A stretch of 64,000 nt of DNA, from positions 1 through 64,000 of the forward strand of contig NZ_CABVPL010000031.1 in NCBI RefSeq assembly GCF_902499045.1, written 5' to 3'. How positions within the stretch are numbered: position 1 is the first letter of the stretch; every line of letters begins with the position of its first letter. The DNA comes from Burkholderia latens. GTDB lineage: Bacteria > Pseudomonadota > Gammaproteobacteria > Burkholderiales > Burkholderiaceae. The notes below the pieces were generated by a model, which made no database searches, was not told where the DNA came from, and saw only the letters and a list, made by a program, of their open reading frames with translations. Made by a program: the position numbers and the translations under genes. Below are positions 1 through 8,298 of the stretch, in pieces.

Positions 1-31
1 CCCGTGTGAAAGTAGGTAATCGTCAGGCTCC
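1..31 (+). rRNA. rrf: 5S rRNA, 3' end (partial)
   Basis: The first ~31 bases match the conserved 3' tail of a betaproteobacterial 5S rRNA (the segment ending in GGTAATCGTCAGGCTC), recognised from memory. The rest of the gene and the presumed rrn operon lie left of the window. A rho-independent terminator follows directly, as expected at the end of an rRNA operon. Confidence 0.85.
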
Positions 32-42
32 CCTCAAGCCAG

Positions 43-72
43 AAACCCCCGCCCGACAAGGCGGGGGTTTTT
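43..72 (+). terminator. Rho-independent terminator of the rRNA operon
   Basis: An 11-bp perfect stem (AAACCCCCGCC, 43-53, with GGCGGGGGTTT, 60-70) encloses the 6-nt loop CGACAA and runs into a T-tract. It sits about 12 nt after the 5S end, so it terminates the rRNA transcript. From 73 to 324 I see no gene or clear signal. Confidence 0.9.
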
Positions 73-392
73 GCATTGGCGCCGCCGGAAATGACGCGTG
101 CAGTTGTGCGGCAGCGCATTGCCACGACGCCGGCGCGGCAGGCCAAGCGGCTGCCCGAGCCGCGTCCTTATACTGCCGTCCCCATAGTCGCGTCAGGGCG
201 TCTGCGCTGCACGGGGAATAGCCGGATCAACGCCAAGTCGTTTCAGCCGAAGGCGGCAACACGGCCCGCCCCAATCCATATCCGGTCCGGTAGCATTGGC
301 CCCGCGCAGCGAAATTTACCGCGTTGACCTGAGACGGATCGTGTAGCCAAACGGCAAGTGAGTTCTCTTATCCTAGAGGCAAGGAGAACTCG

Positions 393-656
393 ATGAAGAA
401 GCGACATACCGACGAACAGATCATCCGCATCCTGCGGGAAGCCGAGAGCCAGGAGGTACCGGTCGAGGATCTGTGCAAGCGGCACAACATCTCGGAGCAG
501 ACGTTCTACCGGTGGCGCACCAAGTTCGGTGGCATGGACGTGGCCGAAGCACGTCGGCTCAAGGAACTGGAATCGGAGAACGAGAAGCTCAAGCGGCTGG
601 TGGCCGAGCAATTGCTGGTGATCGACGGCCTGAAGGAGTTCAGCCGAAAAAAATGA
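393..656 (+). CDS. IS3-family transposase OrfA (helix-turn-helix)
   Basis: This 87-aa protein is the DNA-binding half of an IS3-type transposase. Residues ~1-45 form the classic helix-turn-helix ([12 protein letters not shown], then a helix ending in QTFYRWR), followed by a leucine-rich coiled coil ([18 protein letters not shown]) that mediates OrfA/OrfAB multimerisation. The gene starts at an ATG 8 nt after AAGGAG. It ends at TGA 654-656 immediately after a run of seven A residues, which allows a -1 frameshift into orfB. Confidence 0.92.
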   Translation: MKKRHTDEQIIRILREAESQEVPVEDLCKRHNISEQTFYRWRTKFGGMDVAEARRLKELESENEKLKRLVAEQLLVIDGLKEFSRKK

Positions 657-1486
657 GTTCCCCGACGGGCCGGCGCGAAGCGCTGGAAGTCCTGACTCGG
701 CGGGGATTATCGCAACGCAAGGCATGTCGTTACCTGGGGCTGAGCCGCCGGGTGGCGATCTACACGCTCAAGCAACCGGAGAAAGACCGGAGCTTGGGCG
801 AGCGGTTGATCGCGGCTTCCCAAGAGGTGCCACGCTTTGGTTATCGTCGGATCTCGGCCTGGCTGTCGTTGGGCGAATCGCGTGTGCGCCGGATGTGGCG
901 TGCGCTGAAGCTGAACATCCCGAAGCGCCGGCCGCGCCGACGGCGTTGCGGCAGCGATATTCGCCTGCCGGGTGCGACGAAACCCAATTCGGTCTGGAGC
1001 TACGACTTCGTCCACGACCAGTTGGTCGACGGTCGAGTCTTGAAGATGCTCGACGAATACACCCGCGAATGCCTAGCAATCGAGGTCGGGGCCAGCTTGC
1101 GTTCGCAAGACGTGATCCTGGTCCTGTCGCGATTGATGCGCCTGTACGGCAAGCTGACGTTCATTCGGTCCGACAACGGCGCGGAATTTACGGCGACCAA
1201 GGTTATGCGCTGGCTGCGTGACGCGGCAATCGGGCCAGCCTTCATTACGCCCGGTAGCCCGTGGCAAAACGGCTTCGTCGAAAGCTTCAACGGCAAGCTG
1301 CGCGACGAGCTGCTGAATCGGGAATGGTTCCGCAGCCGCGCCGAGGCCAAGGTGCTCATCGAGCGCTGGCGACAGTTCTACAACGAGCGTCGGCCGCATA
1401 GCGCTCATCGTTACCAACCTCCTGCCACGGTCCGTCGAGCCTGGCTGGATTCCGAGAAGAATATCGACTGGCGACTCACTGCTTAA
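653..1486 (+). CDS. IS3-family transposase OrfB (DDE integrase core)
   Basis: The 277-aa catalytic half of the IS transposase starts at an ATG overlapping the orfA stop (ATGA at 653-656) in the -1 frame. It has the HTH_21 region (around [12 protein letters not shown]) and an rve integrase core with the DDE triad: the first D in WSYDFVHD, the second in IRSDNGAEF, and E in [12 protein letters not shown]. The C-terminal YNERRPHSA signature is intact. The active transposase is expected to be the OrfAB fusion made by slippage on A AAA AAA at 647-653. All key residues are present, so the element may still be mobile. Confidence 0.92.
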   Translation: MSSPTGRREALEVLTRRGLSQRKACRYLGLSRRVAIYTLKQPEKDRSLGERLIAASQEVPRFGYRRISAWLSLGESRVRRMWRALKLNIPKRRPRRRRCGSDIRLPGATKPNSVWSYDFVHDQLVDGRVLKMLDEYTRECLAIEVGASLRSQDVILVLSRLMRLYGKLTFIRSDNGAEFTATKVMRWLRDAAIGPAFITPGSPWQNGFVESFNGKLRDELLNREWFRSRAEAKVLIERWRQFYNERRPHSAHRYQPPATVRRAWLDSEKNIDWRLTA

Positions 1487-1513
1487 CTGGCTACAAGATC
1501 TCACCGCAGGTCA

Positions 1514-1692
1514 AGGCGACGATCGTAGACCGACGCCTACTTGAGCAGCGAAGTGCGGAATGAATGGTTCGATGGGGTTCGAACGCGGCGCACTCATTAT
1601 TGGGAGAGACTGAGAAGTCAGATCCTGAGGACTGGCGGCGATGATGCCGCCAGCTAGGTATCGCAGCCGATCACTGCTACGGTCATAAGTTG
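1514..1692. other. Non-coding gap between the IS and the McrBC-like module
   Basis: No convincing reading frame is visible. A short perfect hairpin (TGGCGGC..GCCGCCA, about 1632-1653) lies just past the stop of the leftward nuclease gene and may act as its terminator, although it lacks a T-run. The rest shows nothing recognisable. Confidence 0.4.
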
Positions 1693-3981
1693 CTACGCGC
1701 TTTCGGATAGAGACATGACGTCACTCCATAAGACGCGGATGGGTTCGCCATACATCGCCCCACGATTTCGAACATATGTGTCGATAGCCTGGGATGTCAG
1801 CCCATGGAGCCAGTGCTCGTGCGTAAGCCATTGGATCTGGATGCACCAATAGTTTCCGCGAGGAGCCGGGTAACCAGCCGCGGCCATTCCGACTTCAGTA
1901 ATTTCCTCAGCGTCAGAAACGATACGAGCGAATGCGATCTCTTGTGTCGAGGGACAGTATAAAAGTAGAAGCTGACTACTCAGTAGAGCTGCACCGGGCG
2001 AAACACCACCACGTCGGGCGCCAGCTCGAACGTTGTAGGACTTACGTTCTCGAATCCAATTCCAATGGTCGTGGTCCTTTACAAAACCTAGTAGCACGCT
2101 TGCGTCGAGCGTCGGCAAGGTGCGTGTTTGGGGCGATCGCCAAAGCGTTGATCGGTCGTACGTCTCTGTCAGCCAGTACCGGCTGCGCTCATGTTTAGTG
2201 AGGCGCATCGCCACGTGATCGAGTACGTCGCTGATAAAAAGCCGCAGTGCAGACGTACCCGTTGCAATGCCCGTGTCGGTAGGTCGCAACACGAATGCAC
2301 CGAGACCGGGTAACAGTTCGTGATACTCCGAATATTGCCGCCTTTCTCCTTCGTCGTCACCGCCCGGATACAGAACATATGCCCCAGCAGTTCGATGTAT
2401 AGCGTCGCGGTACGCGTGCATCTTCAGTAGGTCATCGCGAAGAGCACCGCCGCGTTCTAGCCGTGTCGACGATTCCGAGGTGGCGGCGTTTTCGCCTTCG
2501 TTATCGACACCAAAAATCTCGCGCACGAAATCGACCCGATACTTTGCGTCGAAGTGGAGCGCGATCGGTTCAAAAGGTGATGGTTCGCCGCTGGCCGGGC
2601 TGATCAGCAACGAATAATCCGGGCGCATTGGTCTGGTCCAAGACGAGACACTTGCCGCGCTCCGCCGGTAGGTCCGATTGAAGCAGAGGTCTACTCGCAT
2701 ACGTCGATCAAGACGGTTGACCTCACCCGTTAGAACAGTCTCTATGCCCGTACGGATACCAACCGTCAAACCGTCTGGCCGTGTATGCACCAATGGACTC
2801 AGGTCGAACGTATGACCAACAGCCTCAGCTACTACCTGAGAAAGTTGAATAAACGCCCAGTATTCATAGAGCGTCGCGACGTCGCGCTGGCCTGCTCCGT
2901 AGACGTCAGGTGACGATTGCCACGAGAGACGCGCCGCAAACTCTGTCTCCACGTAAGCTTTGAAAAGATCTCTATAGCCTTCCCTCTTGTGAAGCACCTG
3001 GTCATCAGCAGGAAACCTTGTGAGCCGTCCAACGTCGATAAACATGTCGCAATGGAGCACCTCTTCCAGCTGTGATTTCACGGCCGAAATTTCCCGTCGT
3101 CCACGTGTCGTCGCGGGTGTGGCCTGAGGCTTGGAAAGACCTCGATCGATGTCGCCGAGTATCCGAACCCAATGCTCTAGAGCGAACTTCACAAAGCGAT
3201 TGGGCGTCGTGTCGTGCGTTGCTTCGGTTTGAGCTCGATTAAAGTGGGATGGGACCGACTTGAGAGATCCGTCGGGCCACGCTGACCGAGATCCACCCTT
3301 GGTGAATTGCCGAAGGATATGTGAGTCTGCTCGTATCCCGGCGCCAGCCCGCACCGACTCGCTTGTCGTGTCCCACGCGATGTGCGGACGCCGGATGATT
3401 TCGTGAAGTGCACGCTGGAAATTTTCGCTTTCGAATAGCGCGCGCAAAAACGTGAAGCGCTGATAGAGGGTAACTGCGTCGCGAGTCTCATCAAGTTCGA
3501 AACTTGCATCGCTCACGGCAAAGCGGTCCATCACAAGCTCAGTCATTCGCTCGGCGATGTCGCGCAGCATCCAGCGATACTCTGAGAGGTAGGAGAGTTT
3601 GCGGGACCGGACTTCGAGCTCCATTTGCCCGAGCGTGCCGATGTCCGTGCGAAGCACCACACGTACGGTGCCGGTCGCGAGTCCGGGCCGTAGGCGACCA
3701 GATATTCCGTCCGTCGTGTCCGGCTGAAAGACCTCTTCAGGATCCGCGGTCAGCGGACAGCCGCTTTGGCCGAGGCTCTCCCAAGTGTATCGATATTCCA
3801 TCCCCTCCAAGAGTTCGACAGTTCCCACGGAATCATTTGTCGTTGTGCCGCTGCTGTCGACGGACCAAAGCGTCGCGGAGGGAGTGGAGGAACGACGGGG
3901 TAACACCGCAATGTGTAGCTTTGCGGTGACGTTCCCCGTCGGATCGCGAAGAAGAGCGACAGCTTCTGAAACAGCGTGCAC
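1693..3981 (-). CDS. DUF2357/DUF524 PD-(D/E)XK nuclease, McrC-like partner
   Basis: This 762-aa protein has the DUF2357 N-terminal architecture followed by a PD-(D/E)XK nuclease-like C-terminal half. The likely catalytic pair is RPDYSLL (~residue 456) and HFDAKYR (~residues 477-482, the D-x-K element). Proteins of this class are the nuclease component that works with an adjacent McrB-type AAA+ motor in modification-dependent restriction; this role is inferred from family and context. The start is GTG at 3981, 3 bp after the stop of the upstream McrB-like gene, so the two are co-transcribed. It could instead degrade RNA or another substrate; the sequence does not tell. Confidence 0.75.
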   Translation of the reverse strand: MHAVSEAVALLRDPTGNVTAKLHIAVLPRRSSTPSATLWSVDSSGTTTNDSVGTVELLEGMEYRYTWESLGQSGCPLTADPEEVFQPDTTDGISGRLRPGLATGTVRVVLRTDIGTLGQMELEVRSRKLSYLSEYRWMLRDIAERMTELVMDRFAVSDASFELDETRDAVTLYQRFTFLRALFESENFQRALHEIIRRPHIAWDTTSESVRAGAGIRADSHILRQFTKGGSRSAWPDGSLKSVPSHFNRAQTEATHDTTPNRFVKFALEHWVRILGDIDRGLSKPQATPATTRGRREISAVKSQLEEVLHCDMFIDVGRLTRFPADDQVLHKREGYRDLFKAYVETEFAARLSWQSSPDVYGAGQRDVATLYEYWAFIQLSQVVAEAVGHTFDLSPLVHTRPDGLTVGIRTGIETVLTGEVNRLDRRMRVDLCFNRTYRRSAASVSSWTRPMRPDYSLLISPASGEPSPFEPIALHFDAKYRVDFVREIFGVDNEGENAATSESSTRLERGGALRDDLLKMHAYRDAIHRTAGAYVLYPGGDDEGERRQYSEYHELLPGLGAFVLRPTDTGIATGTSALRLFISDVLDHVAMRLTKHERSRYWLTETYDRSTLWRSPQTRTLPTLDASVLLGFVKDHDHWNWIRERKSYNVRAGARRGGVSPGAALLSSQLLLLYCPSTQEIAFARIVSDAEEITEVGMAAAGYPAPRGNYWCIQIQWLTHEHWLHGLTSQAIDTYVRNRGAMYGEPIRVLWSDVMSLSESA

Positions 3982-3984
3982 GAC

Positions 3985-6729
3985 CTATTCCGTGAAGCTA
4001 GCAAATTGATTGGCGCGCAGGCTGCGAAGCATGCGAATCGCTTTGGCATACGCGATGGGAAGTGCAGCACCTTGCACAGGTACTTCTTCGATCAGCAATG
4101 CTTGAAGCTTGTCATCGGCTACAACTGAATCTGGCAGGTCGCGGCAGAACTGCGCCAAGGCGAGGAGTGGCAATTCGAGGCGTCTACGTGATCCGTGCAG
4201 TCTCGGGAGTATCTTTTGCATGACGATCCGGTCCACGATCGGCGCTAGGCCGTTGATCCCTGCCTCTTGTGCCAGGGCGGCGAATCGCATCGCTTCATAA
4301 AACACACGATGGCCGAACTCGAGGTTGTATCGGCTCAGGACCTCATGCAGTTGTCGCAAGCGATGATTTAGCTCATTCGTCACGTTGCTATGACGATTTT
4401 GATGCCAACTGTCGTCCTGCGCGATGCTTAGCAAGCCTCTCACCAACTCCTGATCTCCGATAACGCATGGTTGCGGTTTGATTGCTTCAATCGAAAGATC
4501 GCTTGAGTGAACGCGAAATTCGAAGGTGTTAGCGCGATCGAGTACCTTTGGCGAGAACATGTACGTTGTTTCGTCGATGTTGACGGTACCGACGATCCAC
4601 AGATTTCTCGGAAGGGGCAGGTGCTTTTCGGCGTTGATCTTCAGTCGCCAGCATTCGTCCGTTCCCTTCTGGAGGTTTGGAATACACGGTTGTCCGGACT
4701 CCATGCCAGACAGCACATCGGCGAAGTAGCGCTCGACGTGTGCCAGGTTCATCTCATCCAGAAGCAGCAAGTACGGATGCTGGGGGTCAGCTGCCGCCCT
4801 CAGGATGAACTCCAATGGGGCTGGAACAGACCAGGCGCGGCGTCCGTCGACTTCGCGCTTAAGCGCGTCTTCGTATCCGAACAACGCTTCTGCGCCCGTC
4901 CAGTCGGGACGCACGGCGGCGACGTGCAGCCGATCTTTACCTAGCCACTCGCCGAAACGAATTGCTATTTGCGTTTTACCCGAGCCCGAGAGTCCGGTCA
5001 AAATGACAAGAGGTTTGGTGATTAAGCTCGAAATGAAGGACGCGATGAGTCCGTCGTGATGGCTACCAAACACTACGCCACTTGCGCGTAATGCGTTGCC
5101 GAATGTGTTGATGGCTTCGCGAAGGTCCGCCCTGACAGGGAGTGGATCGTCAGATTGCTCCGGTTCGACAACCTCTGGAAGCTCTTCCGCATCGTTTAGG
5201 GCCAGCACTTGGCTATAGATGTCTATTACATCGTCCAAATCCTGCTGCAGCTCCGCCATGGGCAGAGGTTGCTTCAGGTCGTATGTGGCGCGAACAATGG
5301 ACGTACCGTAGCGATCCGGGACCCGAGCGTATCGTCCTTTGAACCATTCCCGTACCGTTTGCGCTCCGGCTAGTTCGCCCCAGTTCAGTTGGGAGGTTTC
5401 CTCTTCGCTTACTCCATAGCACAGCAGCAATTGCTGTTGCTCTGCATAAAGAAGTAGAACAGGGTAGATGCCTTGGTTGACCGATTGCCCATCTCCAAGA
5501 AACGCGATCCAGGGGATCCGAGCAAAATTACCTTTACCAAAACTCACTCGAACTTTGAGATCTCGGTACTTGCTAAGGTAGCCTTTCGTTCCGAGTTCCC
5601 GTCCATTGTTTGCCTGTATGAGAAAACGCTCGAGGAGCTCAGGGATGCCGTCCGGCGATTCCTCCTTGGGTTCGACTTCGAAATCAAGACGTCGCAACAA
5701 GCGGAAAGCGGACGAAGACTCGCCGCCAGAGAAGACGGCCCGATCTAGCGGCTCTCCAGTTGCGTGCTTAACCGCCAACGATAGGACCAACTTGGGGGGG
5801 TAACGTTTGCCTTCGTAGAGCAAATCGTAGCCTGTTGATTCAGCATCCTCAGGCACGCCATTTTGATCGATTTCGCGCAAAGCTAGTCGAATGTGCTCTG
5901 CTGTTACGCTCTCAGTAGCTGCGGCGAACGTTTCGCTACGCCATTCCCCTTTCAGTGGAGGTACGTAGTAGTCCAACTGCGTTGTGCCCCGCTCTGTTTC
6001 GAGACGTTTTCGAATTGCTTGCAGTTCTCGATCCAGTTGAATCGGATCCATACGATTCACGGCGCGTCGTTCGCGTTGTGAGTAATGCCGAGCAACGGCC
6101 TTCCGATCGTTCTGACCAAAGATACGCTCGAAGTCATCAGGGAACAGCAAGAAGAGCAACATATGCCGAAATTGCCTTGCTTCCCAATCGGGTACCTCGC
6201 GAAGCCACTCGTCGAGTGCCCAACCGTCTTCCAATAGCGTTTTTTGAACGTCGTCACTTGTTTCCCGAAAGCGGCGGACGAAGTTGATCAGGAAGACGAG
6301 CTCGCGCCGTTGATTCTGGTTGAAGCCTGGGCCGGCGCTGCCCACGCCAGCAAGGACGTCATCATCCAGCCAGCGTGAGTCCGTGGGAGCGGGTGCATCC
6401 GACCAAGCCCAAATCGTTTGGATGGTTCTGCGTTTGTGAGCCGCTGTTAGGCTGCTTGGGCAGAGGTATAGCAGCCACATCATTTCTGCTACTAGCTGCT
6501 TTGCTGAGCTATCAACTGATACGAGCTGATTCTCGAGTTTTTCAAGAAACGTTCCATTTCCGCTATCGGAACTTCGGGTAAATTGCTCGTGTAGCGAATT
6601 TAGTGCGGAAAACGTCCAAATGGGCTGGATTGTTAAGACTGAGCCGTGACCCAGTAGGGCTGAATCGCGCCAGTGGGCGGCAGCTTCTAAGATAGATTTT
6701 GGATCGTCGTCCCCGCAATACCTGCTCAT
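3985..6729 (-). CDS. McrB-like AAA+ NTPase of a restriction module
   Basis: This 914-aa protein has, in order: an unrecognised N-terminal region; a small domain with the YEGKRYPPK...FSGGE pattern (~271-355), which I associate with head domains of McrA/ScoMcrA-type restriction proteins; a MrcB-type DUF3578 region (~366-480; LLERFLIQA, YRDLKVRVSFGKGN); and a C-terminal AAA+ motor. The motor has Walker A GLSGSGKTQ (~573-581), Walker B LLLLDEMNLAH (~656) and the sensor segment GTVNIDETTY (~711), which replaces the classical McrB GTPase signature. The head and DUF3578 regions probably read modified or foreign DNA, and the motor drives the downstream nuclease (inference). Base composition is more AT-rich than the core genes. 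Confidence 0.8.
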   Translation of the reverse strand: MSRYCGDDDPKSILEAAAHWRDSALLGHGSVLTIQPIWTFSALNSLHEQFTRSSDSGNGTFLEKLENQLVSVDSSAKQLVAEMMWLLYLCPSSLTAAHKRRTIQTIWAWSDAPAPTDSRWLDDDVLAGVGSAGPGFNQNQRRELVFLINFVRRFRETSDDVQKTLLEDGWALDEWLREVPDWEARQFRHMLLFLLFPDDFERIFGQNDRKAVARHYSQRERRAVNRMDPIQLDRELQAIRKRLETERGTTQLDYYVPPLKGEWRSETFAAATESVTAEHIRLALREIDQNGVPEDAESTGYDLLYEGKRYPPKLVLSLAVKHATGEPLDRAVFSGGESSSAFRLLRRLDFEVEPKEESPDGIPELLERFLIQANNGRELGTKGYLSKYRDLKVRVSFGKGNFARIPWIAFLGDGQSVNQGIYPVLLLYAEQQQLLLCYGVSEEETSQLNWGELAGAQTVREWFKGRYARVPDRYGTSIVRATYDLKQPLPMAELQQDLDDVIDIYSQVLALNDAEELPEVVEPEQSDDPLPVRADLREAINTFGNALRASGVVFGSHHDGLIASFISSLITKPLVILTGLSGSGKTQIAIRFGEWLGKDRLHVAAVRPDWTGAEALFGYEDALKREVDGRRAWSVPAPLEFILRAAADPQHPYLLLLDEMNLAHVERYFADVLSGMESGQPCIPNLQKGTDECWRLKINAEKHLPLPRNLWIVGTVNIDETTYMFSPKVLDRANTFEFRVHSSDLSIEAIKPQPCVIGDQELVRGLLSIAQDDSWHQNRHSNVTNELNHRLRQLHEVLSRYNLEFGHRVFYEAMRFAALAQEAGINGLAPIVDRIVMQKILPRLHGSRRRLELPLLALAQFCRDLPDSVVADDKLQALLIEEVPVQGAALPIAYAKAIRMLRSLRANQFASFTE

Positions 6730-6829
6730 ACCTTACCCCGTGAAATTCTAGACGCGATGTTGTTGTGAGGATTGTATCGATAGATGAATTGATTGGTGTG
6801 CTGCGAGCGGTGACGGATTCTGTTCTTCC

Positions 6830-7020
6830 AGGTGAGCTTTAACGGCAAGCTGCGTGCCGAATTGTCGAGGCAGGAACGGCTCTGCGGTCGTGCAAGGCGT
6901 TCATCGTGCGCTAGCGACCGTTCTACAACAAGTGCCTGCCCCATAGCGCACATAGCCATCAATCTACCGCCATGGCCCGTCCAGTCCGGTTGGATTCCGA
7001 TAGCTTCGATACGAGGCTCG
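6830..7020 (+). pseudogene. Decayed IS3-type transposase OrfB, C-terminal fragment
   Basis: Two frames across this stretch read as broken pieces of the same transposase family as the intact IS at 325-1513. SFNGKLRAEL appears first. After a frameshift, a segment equivalent to FYN..LPHSAH and then RPVRLDSD follows, matching the [10 protein letters not shown]...RRAWLDSE end of the intact copy. The N-terminal half and any inverted repeats are gone. The surrounding 6730-6829 and 7021-7177 hold no gene that I can support. This relic marks the junction between the leftward McrBC-like pair and the rightward cluster. Confidence 0.7.
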
Positions 7021-7177
7021 CGGTGTGATTGGTCAGATCATTCTGCTGCAAGTCATCGATCGGAATGGTTTGAAAGGGGCGCAACCACCGTTTGCGAGAC
7101 AAACATATCAGATTCAGACTGTTTTAAGTTAGAATGCCCCCATATTTCAGCCTTGATTTTGCCTAAGTGGGTACTTT

Positions 7178-7396
7178 ATGAAGGTTCATTTCGGTACGAA
7201 AAAAGTACAAAAAATGGGCAGAGTCGCCCTTACGGACGCTTTGCTGCGGAACGCCGGGATCCAGGAAGGCGACTCTGTCGATCTGTACTTCGACGCGACG
7301 ACCAAGGCCATCATTATTGAACGTACGCCAATCGCTGGAGAGCCGGAGGCTGCCCCAAGGATTGCGCGTGTTGCAAGCAAATCCCAAACATCATGA
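7178..7396 (+). CDS. AbrB/SpoVT-like small DNA-binding protein
   Basis: This 72-aa protein has the swapped-hairpin AbrB pattern: GRVALTDALLRNAGIQEGD, then a YFDATTKAIIIE strand pair, followed by a short basic tail. Such domains act as transcriptional regulators or antitoxins. It is the first gene of the rightward cluster and its stop overlaps the next start (ATGA, 7393-7396), so translation is coupled. The likely role is an autoregulator of the cluster or a structural subunit. No toxin is adjacent, which argues against a simple toxin-antitoxin pair. Confidence 0.65.
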   Translation: MKVHFGTKKVQKMGRVALTDALLRNAGIQEGDSVDLYFDATTKAIIIERTPIAGEPEAAPRIARVASKSQTS

Positions 7397-8298
7397 CGAT
7401 TACAGACCGCTTTTCCGGACATGAGTCCTTCGTTTGCCGATATGGCTGGCTACCCAAAGCTTACCAAGCGGTGTCCGCGGAGCCCGATCTCCTTCGAGAC
7501 GAGGAGCGAGCGATGCATCAGCTAGGTATCGGTCGCAACATGGTGAAGTCGCTCCAGTTCTGGTGCGAGGCAATGGGTATATTGACGTTTGTCTCGGGGC
7601 AAGGCCATGTTCCGGGTCCGATCGGACGCAAATTGCTTGATCCTGACCATGGCTGGGATCCTCATTTGGAGTCGTTGGAGTCGCTATGGTTGCTTCATTG
7701 GCGATTGTGCACTGGTGCGGCGCTCGCCGCCTGGTCAGTGGTGTTCGGGGGGGCTCGACTGGTGCGCTTCGATCGGCAACGGCTGATTGCTGCTCTGGCC
7801 GAGCGGGCTGCGGGCGCGGCACGACCACTTGCCCCCAGCACTCTGGAGCAGCACGCCTCGATTTTTCTGCAAAGCTACTACCAGGCGGAACGCAGTGGCG
7901 ACGATACGTCCTGGTGTCCGCTGCAAGATCTGCTACTGGTACGCGCAGCGAAAGAGGAGGATGGTCGCGTAGTCTTCAATACCGATCTGCGCGCTCCTGT
8001 TGGCCTAAGCTTGCGAGTTTTTGCCGTCGCCCTAGTTGAATACGTGACATCCAATAGCAATGGTTCGTCTTCTGTTGAGTTCCTTCATTTGCTCAAAGGC
8101 CCGAATAGCCCAGGGGTGGTTTTCCGCCTGGACGAACATCAACTTCGTGCGTTCATTGAGAACCTCGCGGATGGTGTTTTGAACGGAGCCCTGCGGTTCG
8201 TCGACACGTCCGATACGCAAAGCATCGTGCTCGATCGAGCTCGCATCGACCAGCACTACCTGCTGAAGGCAGACAAGGAGGCTTCCGCCCATGCTTGA
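7393..8298 (+). CDS. DUF4007 family protein
   Basis: The 301-aa protein carries the DUF4007 hallmarks: FSGHESFVCRYGWLPK near the N-terminus (~7-22) and LGIGRNMVKSLQFW (~44-57). DUF4007 proteins recur beside PAPS-reductase-like and large ATPase genes in DNA-modification and defence loci; their biochemical role is not known to me. The ATG start overlaps the upstream stop by 4 bp, and the stop overlaps the next start by 8 bp, a tight operon. No membrane segment or catalytic motif is evident. Confidence 0.8.
   Translation: MTITDRFSGHESFVCRYGWLPKAYQAVSAEPDLLRDEERAMHQLGIGRNMVKSLQFWCEAMGILTFVSGQGHVPGPIGRKLLDPDHGWDPHLESLESLWLLHWRLCTGAALAAWSVVFGGARLVRFDRQRLIAALAERAAGAARPLAPSTLEQHASIFLQSYYQAERSGDDTSWCPLQDLLLVRAAKEEDGRVVFNTDLRAPVGLSLRVFAVALVEYVTSNSNGSSSVEFLHLLKGPNSPGVVFRLDEHQLRAFIENLADGVLNGALRFVDTSDTQSIVLDRARIDQHYLLKADKEASAHA

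Larger units (their letters stand above)
325..1513 (+). mobile_element. IS3-family insertion sequence (IS407-like), intact
   Basis: The element has two overlapping transposase frames in the usual orfA/orfB layout and imperfect terminal inverted repeats. The left end reads TGACCTG at 325, and the right end is its reverse complement ending at 1513. The next ~17 bases of each end also match imperfectly (shared GATC and TGTAGCC). Its length of about 1.19 kb is typical for IS3-family elements. I see no 3-4 bp target-site duplication (CGT on the left, AGG on the right), so one flank may have been rearranged after insertion. The subgroup name rests on the TGACCTG ends and is not certain. Confidence 0.85.

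Noticed and set aside
325-1513. Target-site duplication of the IS
   Set aside because: The bases next to both ends (CGT and AGG) do not match at 3-4 bp.
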